Shown here: positions 1-8,517 of the stretch, one piece after another
Layout of the letters: each line of letters starts with the position of its first letter
How positions within the stretch are numbered: position 1 is the stretch's first letter
Origin: Streptomyces bicolor
GTDB taxonomy: Bacteria > Actinomycetota > Actinomycetes > Streptomycetales > Streptomycetaceae
Direction: 5' to 3'
NCBI RefSeq assembly: GCF_000719285.1
Contig: NZ_JOFS01000003.1
Coordinates: forward strand, 186,001-250,000
Length of the DNA stretch: 64,000 nt
Position numbers and translations under genes: made by a program
Notes under the pieces: generated by a model
What the model was told of the DNA's origin: nothing
The model's database searches: none
Seen by the model: the letters and a program-made list of their open reading frames with translations, nothing else

Positions 1-1014
1 CAGGCACCCCTTCACCGCTTCCGGCGTCGCATCCACCCCGTAGTGGTTGACCCGAATCATCTCCTTGGCCAGCGCACCCCCACCCGCGGCCAACGGCAAC
101 CCCGGCTCCGACTCCAGCGCCCGAGCCGCCACCTCCGACGCCACCACCCCCGCCGGCACCCTCAACGTGGTAGCGACCGGCGCCGCCTCCCGCTCCTCGT
201 ACACATACGGCTCCAGCCCCCCACCCAACGCGACAGCCCCCGCCCGAGCGGCCAGCGCGGCACTCCGATGCCGGCCCATCACCGCATCCAGGCCCTCCGT
301 CTCGAGCCGCTCCACACACGCCTCCAGCGCCAGCATCTCCAGCTGCGCGGGCGCATGCAGCAGTGCCTTCCGCCCGCCGTCGATCCACCGCTCCTTCCAG
401 TCGAGCAGCGACAGATACGACCGCCGCGGCGCCCCCGGATTCGCCGCCATCCGCGCCCACGCCCGCTCGCTCACCGACACCGCCGACACCCCGGCCGGCC
501 CGCCCATCGCCTTCTGCGCCCCGATGACGCACAGGTCCACGCCCCAGGCGTCCGGCAGCACCGGCTCCGCGCCGATCGACGCCACCGCGTCCAGGTAGAA
601 CAGTGCCCCGTGCGCCCGCACGACCTCGCCGATCTCGGCTACGGGGTTGGTGTTGCCGGTGGCGGCCTCCGCGTGCACGAGGGACACGAAGTCGATCTCG
701 GGGTGCTCGGCGAAGGCCGCCCGGATCTGGTCAGCCGTGACCGCCGTGTGGAAGGGCACCGCCAGATCGATCACGGTCGCCCCGCAGTCCCGCAGCCAGT
801 TCCCGAAGGTCTGCCCGTACGGGCCGGTGATCACGTTCAGGGCGGTCGTGACGGGCCCGGCCGTCCCCCGGATCGCCCCTTCCAGCGGCAGCAGCGCCTC
901 GCCTTGCATGATCACGACGTCCTGCTCGGTCCCGAGCAACCGCGCCACCCGGTCCTCGATCGCGGCGAACCGGGCGGCACTCAGCGGGGCCAGGTCCAGG
1001 AAGGGATGGGTCAC
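1..1014 (-). CDS. class V PLP-dependent aminotransferase (alanine-glyoxylate type), 3' end cut by window edge
   Basis: Reading the minus strand from a GTG at 1014 gives 338 open codons that run off the left edge. The protein begins MTHPFLDLAPLSAARF and has the fold-type I layout of class V aminotransferases: a small N-terminal part, the aspartate motif YLDAVASIG that holds the pyridine nitrogen, and the PLP lysine in GAQKAMGGPAG (K168). Relatives are alanine-glyoxylate or serine-glyoxylate aminotransferases, which move an amino group between small amino acids and 2-oxo acids. It is divergent from an amino acid ABC transporter and shares its 174-bp promoter region, suggesting joint control and a role in catabolising an imported amino acid. 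The true substrate cannot be read from sequence. Confidence 0.85.
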   Translation of the reverse strand, partial: MTHPFLDLAPLSAARFAAIEDRVARLLGTEQDVVIMQGEALLPLEGAIRGTAGPVTTALNVITGPYGQTFGNWLRDCGATVIDLAVPFHTAVTADQIRAAFAEHPEIDFVSLVHAEAATGNTNPVAEIGEVVRAHGALFYLDAVASIGAEPVLPDAWGVDLCVIGAQKAMGGPAGVSAVSVSERAWARMAANPGAPRRSYLSLLDWKERWIDGGRKALLHAPAQLEMLALEACVERLETEGLDAVMGRHRSAALAARAGAVALGGGLEPYVYEEREAAPVATTLRVPAGVVASEVAARALESEPGLPLAAGGGALAKEMIRVNHYGVDATPEAVKGCL

Positions 1015-1124
1015 GGCGGGGACTCTCTTCGCTCAGGGAATCGACGGCATGAGCGTAACCGGGGACCTCAACACCCCTCCCACTCCCGACTTCTTAGGTC
1101 GAAAGCCCCGGTTACCATCGGTTT

Positions 1125-1155
1125 GGTTTGAGGATCTCAAACCTCTCCTTATAAT
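1125..1155 (+). promoter_or_regulatory. promoter with overlapping 8-bp inverted repeat (candidate operator)
   Basis: A sigma-70 type promoter for the ABC operon is visible: TTGAGG (1128-1133) and a perfect TATAAT (1150-1155) with 16 bp between. The -35 hexamer lies inside a perfect inverted repeat, GGTTTGAG-GAT-CTCAAACC (1125-1143), as expected for a repressor operator. The ribosome binding site AGGAGG (1177-1182) lies 6 bp before the GTG start. The regulator is not encoded nearby and is not identified. Confidence 0.6.
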
Positions 1156-1188
1156 CGGAACCTACAGTTCCCTCACAGGAGGCTCCCC

Positions 1189-2040
1189 GTGAAGACGACC
1201 CTCGGGCGCCGGACCCGCATTCTGGCCGCATCCACCGCGACGGCCGGGCTGGTGCTCGTGGCCGGCTGCTCCTCCGACGACAACGGCGGCAGCGGTACGC
1301 AGACGGCGGCCGGCGGCGTCGAAGTCGTCAAGGCGGGCCAGCTGACCACCTGCACCCACCTGCCGTACCCGCCCTTCCAGTCGGAGATCGACGGCAAGGT
1401 GCAGGGCTTCGACGTCTCCCTCATCGACCTCGTCGCGGACGACCTGGGCGTCAAGCAGGCGATCGTCGACCAGCCCTTCGAGAACTTCAAGACCGGCGGT
1501 TCCCTCAACGCCGGCCAGTGCGACCTCGCCGCCGCCGGAATGACCATCACCGAGGAGCGCAAGAAGAACGTCGACTTCTCGGACCCGTACTTCGAGGCGA
1601 CCCAGGCCGTCTTCGTCGACAAGAAGAGCGGCATCTCCTCCTTCGCCGACCTCAAGGGCAAGAAGGTCGGCGCCCAGGCGCAGACGACCGGCGAGGACTA
1701 CGCCAAGAGCAAGGGCCTGGACCCGGTCTCCTTCGAGTCCTCCGACGCCGTCCTCAACGGCCTGCGCACCGGCCAGGTCCAGGCGGTCGTCATCGACTAC
1801 CCGGTCGTCCAGGGCTGGCTTAAGGACAAGGCCAACGCGGATGCCTTCGCGGTCGCCGAGCAGATCAACACCGGTGAGCAGTACGGTTTCACGGTGAAGA
1901 AGGGCAACGACAAGCTCCGCGAGGCCATCAACAAGGCGATCGCGGACGCCAAGGCCGACGGCACGTACAAGAAGCTGTACGAGCAGTGGATCGGCCCGTA
2001 CGACGAGTCAGCCGCCTCCGCCTCGCCCGCCGCCTCCTGA
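1189..2040 (+). CDS. amino acid ABC transporter substrate-binding lipoprotein
   Basis: This 283-residue protein is the extracellular binding component of a polar amino acid importer (family 3 solute-binding proteins, GlnH/HisJ-like). The N-terminus has a basic stretch, a hydrophobic core and the lipobox LVAGC with the acylated cysteine at residue 27, so it should be anchored to the outer face of the membrane. The body carries the family pattern: YPPFQ near the start of the mature protein, [35 protein letters not shown], and a C-terminal hinge segment ending in [10 protein letters not shown]. The start is GTG with a strong AGGAGG site. Permease and ATPase genes follow 3 bp downstream and in a 4-base overlap, forming one operon. 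The amino acid bound is not evident. Confidence 0.93.
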   Translation: MKTTLGRRTRILAASTATAGLVLVAGCSSDDNGGSGTQTAAGGVEVVKAGQLTTCTHLPYPPFQSEIDGKVQGFDVSLIDLVADDLGVKQAIVDQPFENFKTGGSLNAGQCDLAAAGMTITEERKKNVDFSDPYFEATQAVFVDKKSGISSFADLKGKKVGAQAQTTGEDYAKSKGLDPVSFESSDAVLNGLRTGQVQAVVIDYPVVQGWLKDKANADAFAVAEQINTGEQYGFTVKKGNDKLREAINKAIADAKADGTYKKLYEQWIGPYDESAASASPAAS

Positions 2041-2043
2041 CCC

Positions 2044-2886
2044 ATGACCGACACGGACGTACAACTCCAGCCGAGGCAGCCCAAGAAGAAGGGCCTGACC
2101 CGGCGTCAGAAGCGCAGCCTGTCGCGCGGCATCCAGTACGTCGTCTTCGTCGCGGCCGTGATCGCCTTCGCGGTCGCGGCCGACTGGGACCGGCTGGCGA
2201 ACCAGTTCGCGCAAGGCGACATCGCCGAGCAGATGTTCCCGGACGTCATCACGCTCGCGCTGAAGAACACCGTGCTGTACACCCTGTCCGGCTTCGCCGT
2301 CGGACTGGTCCTCGGCATGGTGATCGCGCTGATGCGCCTGTCGTCGGTGGGCCCGTACCGCTGGCTCGCCGGCGTCTACATCGAGATCTTCCGCGGTCTG
2401 CCCGCCCTGCTGATCTTCATCTTCATCGGGGTCGCCGTACCGCTGGCCTTCCCGGGCACCGAGATCCCGGGCGGCACATACGGCAAGGTCGCGCTCGCGC
2501 TCGGCCTGGTCGCGGCCGCCTACATGGCGGAGACGATCCGCGCGGGCATCCAGGCGGTGCCCAAGGGGCAGATGGAGGCGGCGCGCTCGCTCGGCTTCTC
2601 GCCCGCCCGCGCCATGGTCTCGATCATCATCCCGCAGGCGTTCCGGATCATCCTCCCGCCGCTGACCAACGAACTCGTCCTGCTCTTCAAGGACTCCTCG
2701 CTGGTGCTGTTCCTCGGTGTGACGCTGGAGGAGCGCGAACTGTCCAAGTTCGGCCGCGACCTGGCCAGCCAGACCGCCAACTCCACGCCGATCCTGGTCG
2801 CGGGCCTGTGCTATCTGCTGGTCACGATCCCGCTCGGCTTCGTCGTACGCCGTATGGAGGCGAAGGCCCAGGAGGCCGTGAAATGA
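2044..2886 (+). CDS. amino acid ABC transporter permease
   Basis: This 280-residue membrane protein belongs to the HisM/GlnP family of polar amino acid permeases. A hydrophilic N-terminus (about 25 residues, rich in Lys/Arg) precedes several membrane segments. The cytoplasmic EAA loop that docks to the ATPase is recognisable around residues 178-207 ([14 protein letters not shown] followed by [12 protein letters not shown]). The gene starts 3 bp after the binding-protein stop and ends in an ATGA overlap with the ATPase gene, so the three are cotranslated. Only one permease gene is present, which implies a homodimeric channel. Confidence 0.92.
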   Translation: MTDTDVQLQPRQPKKKGLTRRQKRSLSRGIQYVVFVAAVIAFAVAADWDRLANQFAQGDIAEQMFPDVITLALKNTVLYTLSGFAVGLVLGMVIALMRLSSVGPYRWLAGVYIEIFRGLPALLIFIFIGVAVPLAFPGTEIPGGTYGKVALALGLVAAAYMAETIRAGIQAVPKGQMEAARSLGFSPARAMVSIIIPQAFRIILPPLTNELVLLFKDSSLVLFLGVTLEERELSKFGRDLASQTANSTPILVAGLCYLLVTIPLGFVVRRMEAKAQEAVK

Positions 2887-3692
2887 GCGAGAGGCTTCTC
2901 AAGGCCGGCCCGGAGATCGAAGTCCGCGGCCTCAACAAGTCCTTCGGCGACAACGAGGTGCTGCGCGGCATCGACCTGGAGATCGGCCAGGGCGAGGTCG
3001 TGTGCGTCATCGGCCCGTCCGGCTCGGGCAAGTCGACGTTGCTGCGCTGCGTGAACCTGCTCGAGGAGCCCACCAAGGGCCAGGTCTTCGTCGGCGGCAC
3101 CGAGCTCACCGACCCGGACGTCGACATCGACGCCGTACGCCGCCGTATCGGCATGGTCTTCCAGCAGTTCAACCTGTTCCCGCACCTCACGGTGACCGAG
3201 AACCTCACGCTGCCGCAGCGCCGGGTCCTGGGACGCGACAAGGCCGCCGCGGCCAGGGTCGCCGCCGAGAACCTGGAGCGGGTCGGCCTGTCGGAGAAGG
3301 CGTCGGCCTACCCGGCCTCCCTCTCCGGCGGCCAGCAGCAGCGCGTCGCCATCGCCCGCGCCCTCGCCATGGGCCCCGAGGTGATGCTCTTCGACGAGCC
3401 GACCTCCGCGCTCGACCCCGAGCTGGTGGGCGACGTCCTGGCCGTCATGCGCATGCTCGCGAACGAGGGCATGACGATGATGGTCGTCACCCACGAGATG
3501 ACCTTCGCGCGCGAGGTCGCCGACCGGGTCGTCTTCATGGACGGCGGAGTGATCGTCGAGGACGGCACCCCCGACCAGGTCATCGGCAACCCGCGGCACG
3601 AACGCACCCGCCACTTCCTCTCCCGCCTCCTCGACCCGGCGATGGCGGACGTGGAGGAGGAGACCTCGGACCAGGTGGGCAAGGGCGACTAG
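2883..3692 (+). CDS. amino acid ABC transporter ATP-binding protein
   Basis: This 269-residue ATPase energises the importer. Visible motifs are Walker A GPSGSGKS (44-51), the Q-loop in [11 protein letters not shown] (91-101), the signature LSGGQ (147-151), Walker B VMLFDEP (167-173) and the switch histidine in VTHEM (H204). The sequence is close to GlnQ/HisP-type polar amino acid ATPases. The ATG at 2883 overlaps the permease stop as ATGA. A much longer in-frame opening upstream lies inside the permease gene and is not used. The acidic C-terminal tail (after about residue 250) is typical of actinobacterial members. Confidence 0.93.
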   Translation: MSERLLKAGPEIEVRGLNKSFGDNEVLRGIDLEIGQGEVVCVIGPSGSGKSTLLRCVNLLEEPTKGQVFVGGTELTDPDVDIDAVRRRIGMVFQQFNLFPHLTVTENLTLPQRRVLGRDKAAAARVAAENLERVGLSEKASAYPASLSGGQQQRVAIARALAMGPEVMLFDEPTSALDPELVGDVLAVMRMLANEGMTMMVVTHEMTFAREVADRVVFMDGGVIVEDGTPDQVIGNPRHERTRHFLSRLLDPAMADVEEETSDQVGKGD

Positions 3693-3721
3693 CCGGTCAT
3701 CGGGTGCGGGCCGCCGGTCAC

Positions 3722-3733
3722 TAGGGTGCAGTC
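3722..3733 (+). promoter_or_regulatory. candidate leaderless -10 element of the amidohydrolase gene
   Basis: TAGGGT at 3722-3727 is followed by only 6 bp before the ATG at 3734. That is the spacing expected when transcription starts at the start codon itself. No Shine-Dalgarno sequence precedes the ATG, and no clear -35 hexamer is seen. The gene may therefore have its own leaderless promoter, separate from the ABC operon. Confidence 0.4.
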
Positions 3734-4825
3734 ATGAGCGAACGCGCGGTGCTGCACGTGAAGGGCCGGATCCTCGTCGGGCCGGACGACGTCAGGGACG
3801 AGCTGTGGGTCGTCGACGGCCGGATCTCATACGACCGTCCCGTCGGCGCCCGCGACGTCCGGACCGTCGCGGGCTGGGCCCTGCCCGGCCTGGTCGACGC
3901 GCACTGCCATGTCGGCCTCGGCGCGCACGGCCCCGTCGGTGACGACGTCGCGGAGAAGCAGGCGCTCGCCGACCGCGAGGCGGGCACCCTGCTGATCCGC
4001 GACGCCGGCTCACCCTCCGACACCCGCTGGGTCGACGACCGCGACGACCTGCCGAAGATCATCAGGGCCGGCCGGCACATCGCCCGCACCCGCCGCTACA
4101 TCCGCGGCTACGCCCACGAGATCGAGCCGGAGGACCTGGTCGCCTACGTCGCCCAGGAGGCCAGGCGCGGCGACGGCTGGGTCAAGCTCGTCGGCGACTG
4201 GATCGACCGTGACCTCGGGGACCTCGCGCCCACCTGGCCGCGCGAGGCGGTCGAGGCGGGCATCGCGGAGGCCCACCGCCTGGGCGCCCGGGTCACCGCG
4301 CACTGCTTCTCGGAGGACTCCCTCCAGGACCTGGTCGAGGCGGGCATCGACTGCGTCGAGCACGCCACGGGCCTGACGGAGGACCTGATCCCGCTGTTCG
4401 CCGAGCGCGGGGTGGCCATCGTCCCCACCCTCGTGAACATCGCGACCTTCCCGAAGCTGGCCGACGGCGGCGAGTCCAAGTTCCCCCGCTGGTCGGCCCA
4501 TATGCGCCGGCTCCACGAACGCCGCTACGACACCGTCCGCTCCGCACACGACGCCGGCATCCCGGTCTTCGTGGGCACCGACGCGGGCGGCACCCTGCCC
4601 CACGGCCTGGTGGCGGCCGAGGTGGCGGAACTGGTCACCGCCGGCATCCCGGTGGTCGAGGCCCTCGCGGCGACGACCTGGGCGGCGCGGGCCTGGCTGG
4701 GCCGGCCGGGACTGGAGGAAGGGGCCGCGGCGGATCTCGTGGTGTACGAGTCCGACCCCCGGGCCGACGTACGGGTGCTGGCGGCACCGCGACGCGTGGT
4801 CCTGAACGGGAAGATCGTGAGCTGA
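3734..4825 (+). CDS. metal-dependent amidohydrolase family protein
   Basis: This 363-residue protein belongs to the amidohydrolase superfamily (imidazolonepropionase/prolidase-like branch). The metal ligands can be read in order: HxH in VDAHCHVG (H57, H59), a lysine in WVKLVGDW (K151) that could be the bridging ligand, TAHCF (H190), VEHATG (H210) and the catalytic aspartate in GTDAGG (D283). The N- and C-terminal beta segments form the small beta-sandwich typical of the family. It probably hydrolyses a cyclic amide or an acyl-amino acid. It lies 41 bp after the amino acid ABC operon on the same strand, which fits processing of an imported nitrogen compound, but no substrate can be named. Confidence 0.85.
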   Translation: MSERAVLHVKGRILVGPDDVRDELWVVDGRISYDRPVGARDVRTVAGWALPGLVDAHCHVGLGAHGPVGDDVAEKQALADREAGTLLIRDAGSPSDTRWVDDRDDLPKIIRAGRHIARTRRYIRGYAHEIEPEDLVAYVAQEARRGDGWVKLVGDWIDRDLGDLAPTWPREAVEAGIAEAHRLGARVTAHCFSEDSLQDLVEAGIDCVEHATGLTEDLIPLFAERGVAIVPTLVNIATFPKLADGGESKFPRWSAHMRRLHERRYDTVRSAHDAGIPVFVGTDAGGTLPHGLVAAEVAELVTAGIPVVEALAATTWAARAWLGRPGLEEGAAADLVVYESDPRADVRVLAAPRRVVLNGKIVS

Positions 4826-4991
4826 GCCCGCCGATGAGCGGGTGACTGTGGAGAACGTGCGTGTCACCTGGTTCGAAAACCTGCACGGGAAACACACGTA
4901 GGGGTGAACTCCTGTCAGGGTGCTGACCGTGCATCCCGCATGCGCGATTCTTGCCGGGTCCCGAGCAAGTCTCCGCCGAGGAGTCCCCACC

Positions 4992-5912
4992 TTGAACGGC
5001 AAGAACTTCCGCATGCCCGCACGCCGTCTCGCCACCGTCGCGACGGCCACCGCCCTGGCAGCCGGTCCAGCGGCCCTGGCCGCGGCGGGCCCAGCGCACG
5101 CGACCGGCGACAAGGGCCACGCGAGCGCCGTCGTGCTGCGCACCGGGCTCGACGTCTCCCTGCTCAACAAGACCGTGAACGTCCCGCTCGCGGTCTCCCT
5201 GAACGAGGTGCGGGCGCCGCGGAGCGCCGAGAAGACCACGCTGACGGCCCAGTTGAACGGCGTCGACGGCGGGCAGCCCTTCAGCGTCCTCAACGCCGAG
5301 GTCGCCCAGTCGAAGGCGACGGTCGAGGAGGGAAAGGCCGAGGGGTACACCAACCTCGCCCATGCCAAGGTCCACGTCCCGGGTCTGCCCCTGCTGTCGC
5401 TCATCGAGGTCGGCCAGGTCACCTCGAAGGCCACCTGCGAGGCCGGGAAGAAGCCGACCGCCTCGTCCAACCTGCTGGGCGACGTCACCGTGCTGGGCAA
5501 GAAGGTCACGCTCACCGCCGGAGGGACCACGAACGTCGAGGTGCCGGGCGTCGGCGAGGTCCGGCTCGACTACTCCAGGACGGAGCACACCTCGCGCACG
5601 GCCGCCGCCACCGCCCTCGAACTCAAGGTCACCGTCAACCCGTTGAAGCTGAACGTCGCCAATGTCGAGGGCACCCTGACCCTGGCGGAGGCGACCTGCG
5701 AGACACCGGCCGGGTCCGCAGCGGGAGCCGACCCGAGCACCGAGCCGAGCACCGATCCGGCCGGCGACGTCAGGCCCCAGGGCGAGCCCGCCGACGAAGG
5801 CCTCGCGGAGACCGGCGGCAGCTCCATGACGCCGTACATCGCGGGCGGCGCCGTAGCCCTGCTCGTCGCGGGCGGCGGAGCGGTGGCGCTGGCACGCCGT
5901 CGGCAGGGCTGA
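4992..5912 (+). CDS. SCO1860-family LAETG-anchored surface protein
   Basis: This 306-residue secreted protein has a signal peptide (residues 1-37, with Ala-rich core and AHA cleavage region), a beta-rich body containing two or more cysteines, a Ser/Thr/Pro-rich linker with PSTEPSTDP, and a class E sortase signal: LAETG starting at residue 271, a hydrophobic segment (about 281-300) and the basic tail ARRRQG. It should be linked to the cell wall by a sortase. The start is taken as TTG 4992 because GAGGAG (4978-4983) is 8 bp upstream; ATG 5013 is an alternative. Genes of this family lie beside the cobalamin cluster in Streptomyces, as here, where it converges on cobC. Its biochemical role is unknown. 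Confidence 0.85.
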   Translation: MNGKNFRMPARRLATVATATALAAGPAALAAAGPAHATGDKGHASAVVLRTGLDVSLLNKTVNVPLAVSLNEVRAPRSAEKTTLTAQLNGVDGGQPFSVLNAEVAQSKATVEEGKAEGYTNLAHAKVHVPGLPLLSLIEVGQVTSKATCEAGKKPTASSNLLGDVTVLGKKVTLTAGGTTNVEVPGVGEVRLDYSRTEHTSRTAAATALELKVTVNPLKLNVANVEGTLTLAEATCETPAGSAAGADPSTEPSTDPAGDVRPQGEPADEGLAETGGSSMTPYIAGGAVALLVAGGGAVALARRRQG

Positions 5913-5928
5913 ACCGGGAGGCCGGTTC
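5911..5928. terminator. bidirectional terminator-like hairpin between convergent genes
   Basis: A perfect 7-bp stem GAACCGG / CCGGTTC with a GAGG loop overlaps the stop codon of the LAETG protein and precedes the end of cobC on the other strand. It would end both transcripts, including the long cobalamin operon. There is no T-tract, as is usual in Streptomyces. Confidence 0.5.
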
Positions 5929-5934
5929 CCGGCT

Positions 5935-7008
5935 TCACAGGCTCTCGCGGCGCGCCGCCTCCACCGCCCGCTCCAGCGCTCCCAGGAACCGGCTGACCGT
6001 CGCCCGGTCCCGCACCGCAAGCCGCAGCCACTCCTCGCCCAGCCCGGGGAAGGTGTCCCCGCGCCGGACCGCGAACCCGAGTTCGCGCAGATGCCGTCGT
6101 ACGGCGGCCGCCTCCGGCAGTCGTACGAGGACGAAGGGGCCCTCGGCCGGTTCGACCACCCGCAGACCGGCCGAGGCGAACTCGCCGAGTCCCGTGACGA
6201 GATGGGTCCGGTCGGCGGCGATGCGGTGGGCCGCGTGGGCGGCCTCCGCCAGTGCCGTGGAGGTGACGCAGGCCTCGGCGGCGGCGAGAGCGGGTGTGGA
6301 GACCGGCCACAGGGGCTGGGCGCGCTCCAGGTCGGCGATGGTCTCGGGGGAGGCCAGGACGTAGCCGATCCGCAGGCCGGCCAGTCCCCAGGTCTTCGTC
6401 AGGCTGCGAAGAACCACCAGACCGGGGACGTCCGTACGCCCCGCCAGCGCCTCCCGCTCACCCGGCACCGCGTCCATGAACGCCTCGTCCACCACCAACG
6501 TCCGTCCCGGGCGGGCGAGTTCGGTGATGGACGCGGCCGGGTGCAGCACCGAGGTCGGGTTCGTCGGGTTGCCGATCACCACCAGGTCGGCCTCCTCGGG
6601 GACGGCCGCCGGGTCGAGCCGGAAGCCGTCCTCCTCCCGCAGCAGCACCCGGTCGACCGTGTGCCCCGCGTCGCGGAGCGCCGCCTCCGGTTCCGTGAAC
6701 TGCGGGTGCACCACGACCGGCCGGCGCACCTTCAGGGCGCGGGCGAGCAGGACGAACGCCTCCGCCGCCCCCGCCGTCAGCAGCACCCGCTCCACCGGAA
6801 GCCCGTGCCGTGCCGCCACCGCCGCCCGAGCGGGCCGCCCGTCCGGGTAGGCCGCGAGGGAGCCCAGTGACCCGGCGATCCGCTCCCGCAGCCACGCGGG
6901 CGGCGTGTCCGCGCGGACGTTCACGGCGAGGTCGACGAGCGCCGCGCCGCCGTCACGGACCTCGGCGTCGCCGTGGTGGCGCAGGTCGTGCCCGCCCTCA
7001 GTGCGCAT
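5935..7008 (-). CDS. cobC: PLP-dependent threonine-phosphate decarboxylase-like protein CobC
   Basis: This 357-residue fold-type I PLP enzyme is of the Rv2231c/CobC type. CobC/CobD enzymes make (R)-1-amino-2-propanol phosphate from L-threonine phosphate for the lower loop of cobalamin. Visible motifs are AYPDG near residue 55, GNPTNPT (146-152), the PLP-binding DEAF (D174), the Schiff-base lysine in SLTKTWGLAG (K205) and GLRIGY just after. It is the last gene of the cobalamin operon, and its ATG overlaps the end of cbiX by 11 bases. The aminotransferase-like fold alone would allow a histidinol-phosphate role; the operon context decides for cobalamin. Confidence 0.9.
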   Translation of the reverse strand: MRTEGGHDLRHHGDAEVRDGGAALVDLAVNVRADTPPAWLRERIAGSLGSLAAYPDGRPARAAVAARHGLPVERVLLTAGAAEAFVLLARALKVRRPVVVHPQFTEPEAALRDAGHTVDRVLLREEDGFRLDPAAVPEEADLVVIGNPTNPTSVLHPAASITELARPGRTLVVDEAFMDAVPGEREALAGRTDVPGLVVLRSLTKTWGLAGLRIGYVLASPETIADLERAQPLWPVSTPALAAAEACVTSTALAEAAHAAHRIAADRTHLVTGLGEFASAGLRVVEPAEGPFVLVRLPEAAAVRRHLRELGFAVRRGDTFPGLGEEWLRLAVRDRATVSRFLGALERAVEAARRESL

Positions 7009-7930
7009 GCGCGTGTCCGCCGTGATGGTGATGGTGGTGTCCGTGGTGGTGGCCGTCGTCGTCCGGGTGGAAGTGCGGCTGCTGCGGCAGGCCGACCTTG
7101 TCCTCGAAACCGGGCAGCGCGATGCGGTACACGCACGAGTCGCAGTTCATCCGCAGGTCGCCCTTGAGCGCCTCCTCGTACCGCTCCATCACCAGGTCGA
7201 GGAGCTCCGGCTCCGGGCCGATGACGTCCGCCGAGCGCACCTCGATGTCCGGGTGCGCCGCCGCCCAGCCCTCGGTCTGCTGGCGGACCCGGTCCGGGAG
7301 GATGCCCGTGAAGAGGAAGTAGGGCAGGACGACGATCCGCCGGGCCCCGAGCCGCACGCACCGGTCGAGTCCGCTCGGCACGTCCGGCGCCGCCAGCGAC
7401 ACGAACGCCGTCTCCACGCCCGCGTATCCGCGCCCCTCCCACAGCAGCCGCGCCGCCTTGTGCACCTCGGCGTTGGCGTCCGGATCCGTCGAGCCGCGCC
7501 CGACCAGCAGCACGGTCACATCCGCACGGTCCCCGGGCGTGCGGTTGCCCTCGGTGCCGAGCGCCTCGTCGAGGCGCCGCTCCAGCACCGACAGCAGCGC
7601 CGGGTGCGGGCCCAGCGGGCGGCCGTAGGTGTACGAGATCCCGGGGTGCCGCTCCTTCTCGCGGGCCAGCGCGGCCGGGATGTCGCCCTTGGCGTGCCCG
7701 GCGGACACCAGCATCAGCGGCACGGCGGCGAACCGCCGTACGCCCCGCTCGACCAGCTCGGTGACGGCCTCGCCCAGCGGCGGCGGGGACAGTTCGATGA
7801 AGCCGCCCGCGACGGGCAGTTCGGGGTGGCGGCGCCCCAGTTCCCGTACGAAGTCGCGGAACGCCTCGGCTCCGGCATCGTCCCGGGTGCCATGACCGGC
7901 GATGAGCAGGGCGGGCGGCGGGGTGGTCAC
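6998..7930 (-). CDS. cbiX: sirohydrochlorin chelatase CbiX with Fe-S motif and His-rich tail
   Basis: This 310-residue protein inserts cobalt into sirohydrochlorin, the early-insertion step of cobalamin synthesis. It carries the two-lobed CbiX chelatase body starting LLIAGHGTRDDAG, with the catalytic histidine in GHGTR and a second histidine in SAGHAKGDI. The C-terminus adds MNCDSC (261-266), which fits the MxCxxC motif described for the [4Fe-4S] cluster of Bacillus megaterium CbiX, and a tail from about residue 286 with 14 histidines. The GTG start at 7930 has GAGGAGA just upstream. It overlaps cobH at its start by 4 bases and cobC at its end by 11 bases. The His-rich tail may store or deliver Co2+. 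Confidence 0.92.
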   Translation of the reverse strand: MTTPPPALLIAGHGTRDDAGAEAFRDFVRELGRRHPELPVAGGFIELSPPPLGEAVTELVERGVRRFAAVPLMLVSAGHAKGDIPAALAREKERHPGISYTYGRPLGPHPALLSVLERRLDEALGTEGNRTPGDRADVTVLLVGRGSTDPDANAEVHKAARLLWEGRGYAGVETAFVSLAAPDVPSGLDRCVRLGARRIVVLPYFLFTGILPDRVRQQTEGWAAAHPDIEVRSADVIGPEPELLDLVMERYEEALKGDLRMNCDSCVYRIALPGFEDKVGLPQQPHFHPDDDGHHHGHHHHHHGGHAHAH

Positions 7931-8517
7931 AGTTTCTCCTCGGGATGGGAAGCGGGGTGGTACAGCAGGGCGTTGAGCGCGGCCGATGCGACCGCCGAAC
8001 CGCCCTTCTCGGACACGTTGCTCACGGCGGGCAGCCCGCTCTCGCGCAGCGCGGCCTTGGACTCGACCGCGCCGACGAAGCCGACGGGCAGGCCGATGAC
8101 GAGGGCTGGGTCGGCGTCCAGCGTCAGCAGCTCCTCCAGCGCGGTCGGCGCGTTGCCGATCACCCACAGGGCGCCCGGGCCGACCTGCTCGAAGGCGAGC
8201 CGGATGCCGTGTGCCGAACGGGTCAGCCCCGGCCCGGCCACGGCGTCCTTGAGCCGGCAGACCGTCTCGCGCCGGGTGATGCCGGCTCCGACCATCTCCA
8301 CGTCCACGACGACGGGCGCCCCCGCGTGCAGGGCCGCATGCGCCTTCTCCAAGTCGGCCTCGCCCATGACGAGATCGGTGGCGTAGTCGAGGTCGGCGGC
8401 GGAGTGGATGACCCGCTCCACCACCGCCCTGGTCAGCGGAGGGAGGTGCGAGGTGTCCAGGCGGGCGCGCAGCCGCCGGTAGGACTCCTCCTCGATGGGA
8501 TGAACGACGCGGTTCAC
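7927..8517 (-). CDS. cobH: precorrin-8X methylmutase CobH
   Basis: This 196-residue enzyme of the CobH/CbiC family moves the C11 methyl group to C12, converting precorrin-8X to hydrogenobyrinate (or the cobalt form). The family core is readable: IHSAADLDYATDLV, the catalytic-histidine neighbourhood near residue 40, VDVEMVGAGI, and the C-terminal GLPVGFVGAVESKAAL and NALLYH. The GTG at 8517 overlaps the preceding gene by 4 bases and the gene ends in a 4-base overlap with cbiX. Length and motifs are normal for the family. Confidence 0.94.
   Translation of the reverse strand: MNRVVHPIEEESYRRLRARLDTSHLPPLTRAVVERVIHSAADLDYATDLVMGEADLEKAHAALHAGAPVVVDVEMVGAGITRRETVCRLKDAVAGPGLTRSAHGIRLAFEQVGPGALWVIGNAPTALEELLTLDADPALVIGLPVGFVGAVESKAALRESGLPAVSNVSEKGGSAVASAALNALLYHPASHPEEKL

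Noticed and set aside
43..1131. Plus-strand open frames across the left end
   Set aside because: They are antisense shadows of the class V aminotransferase, which has a clear PLP lysine motif on the minus strand.
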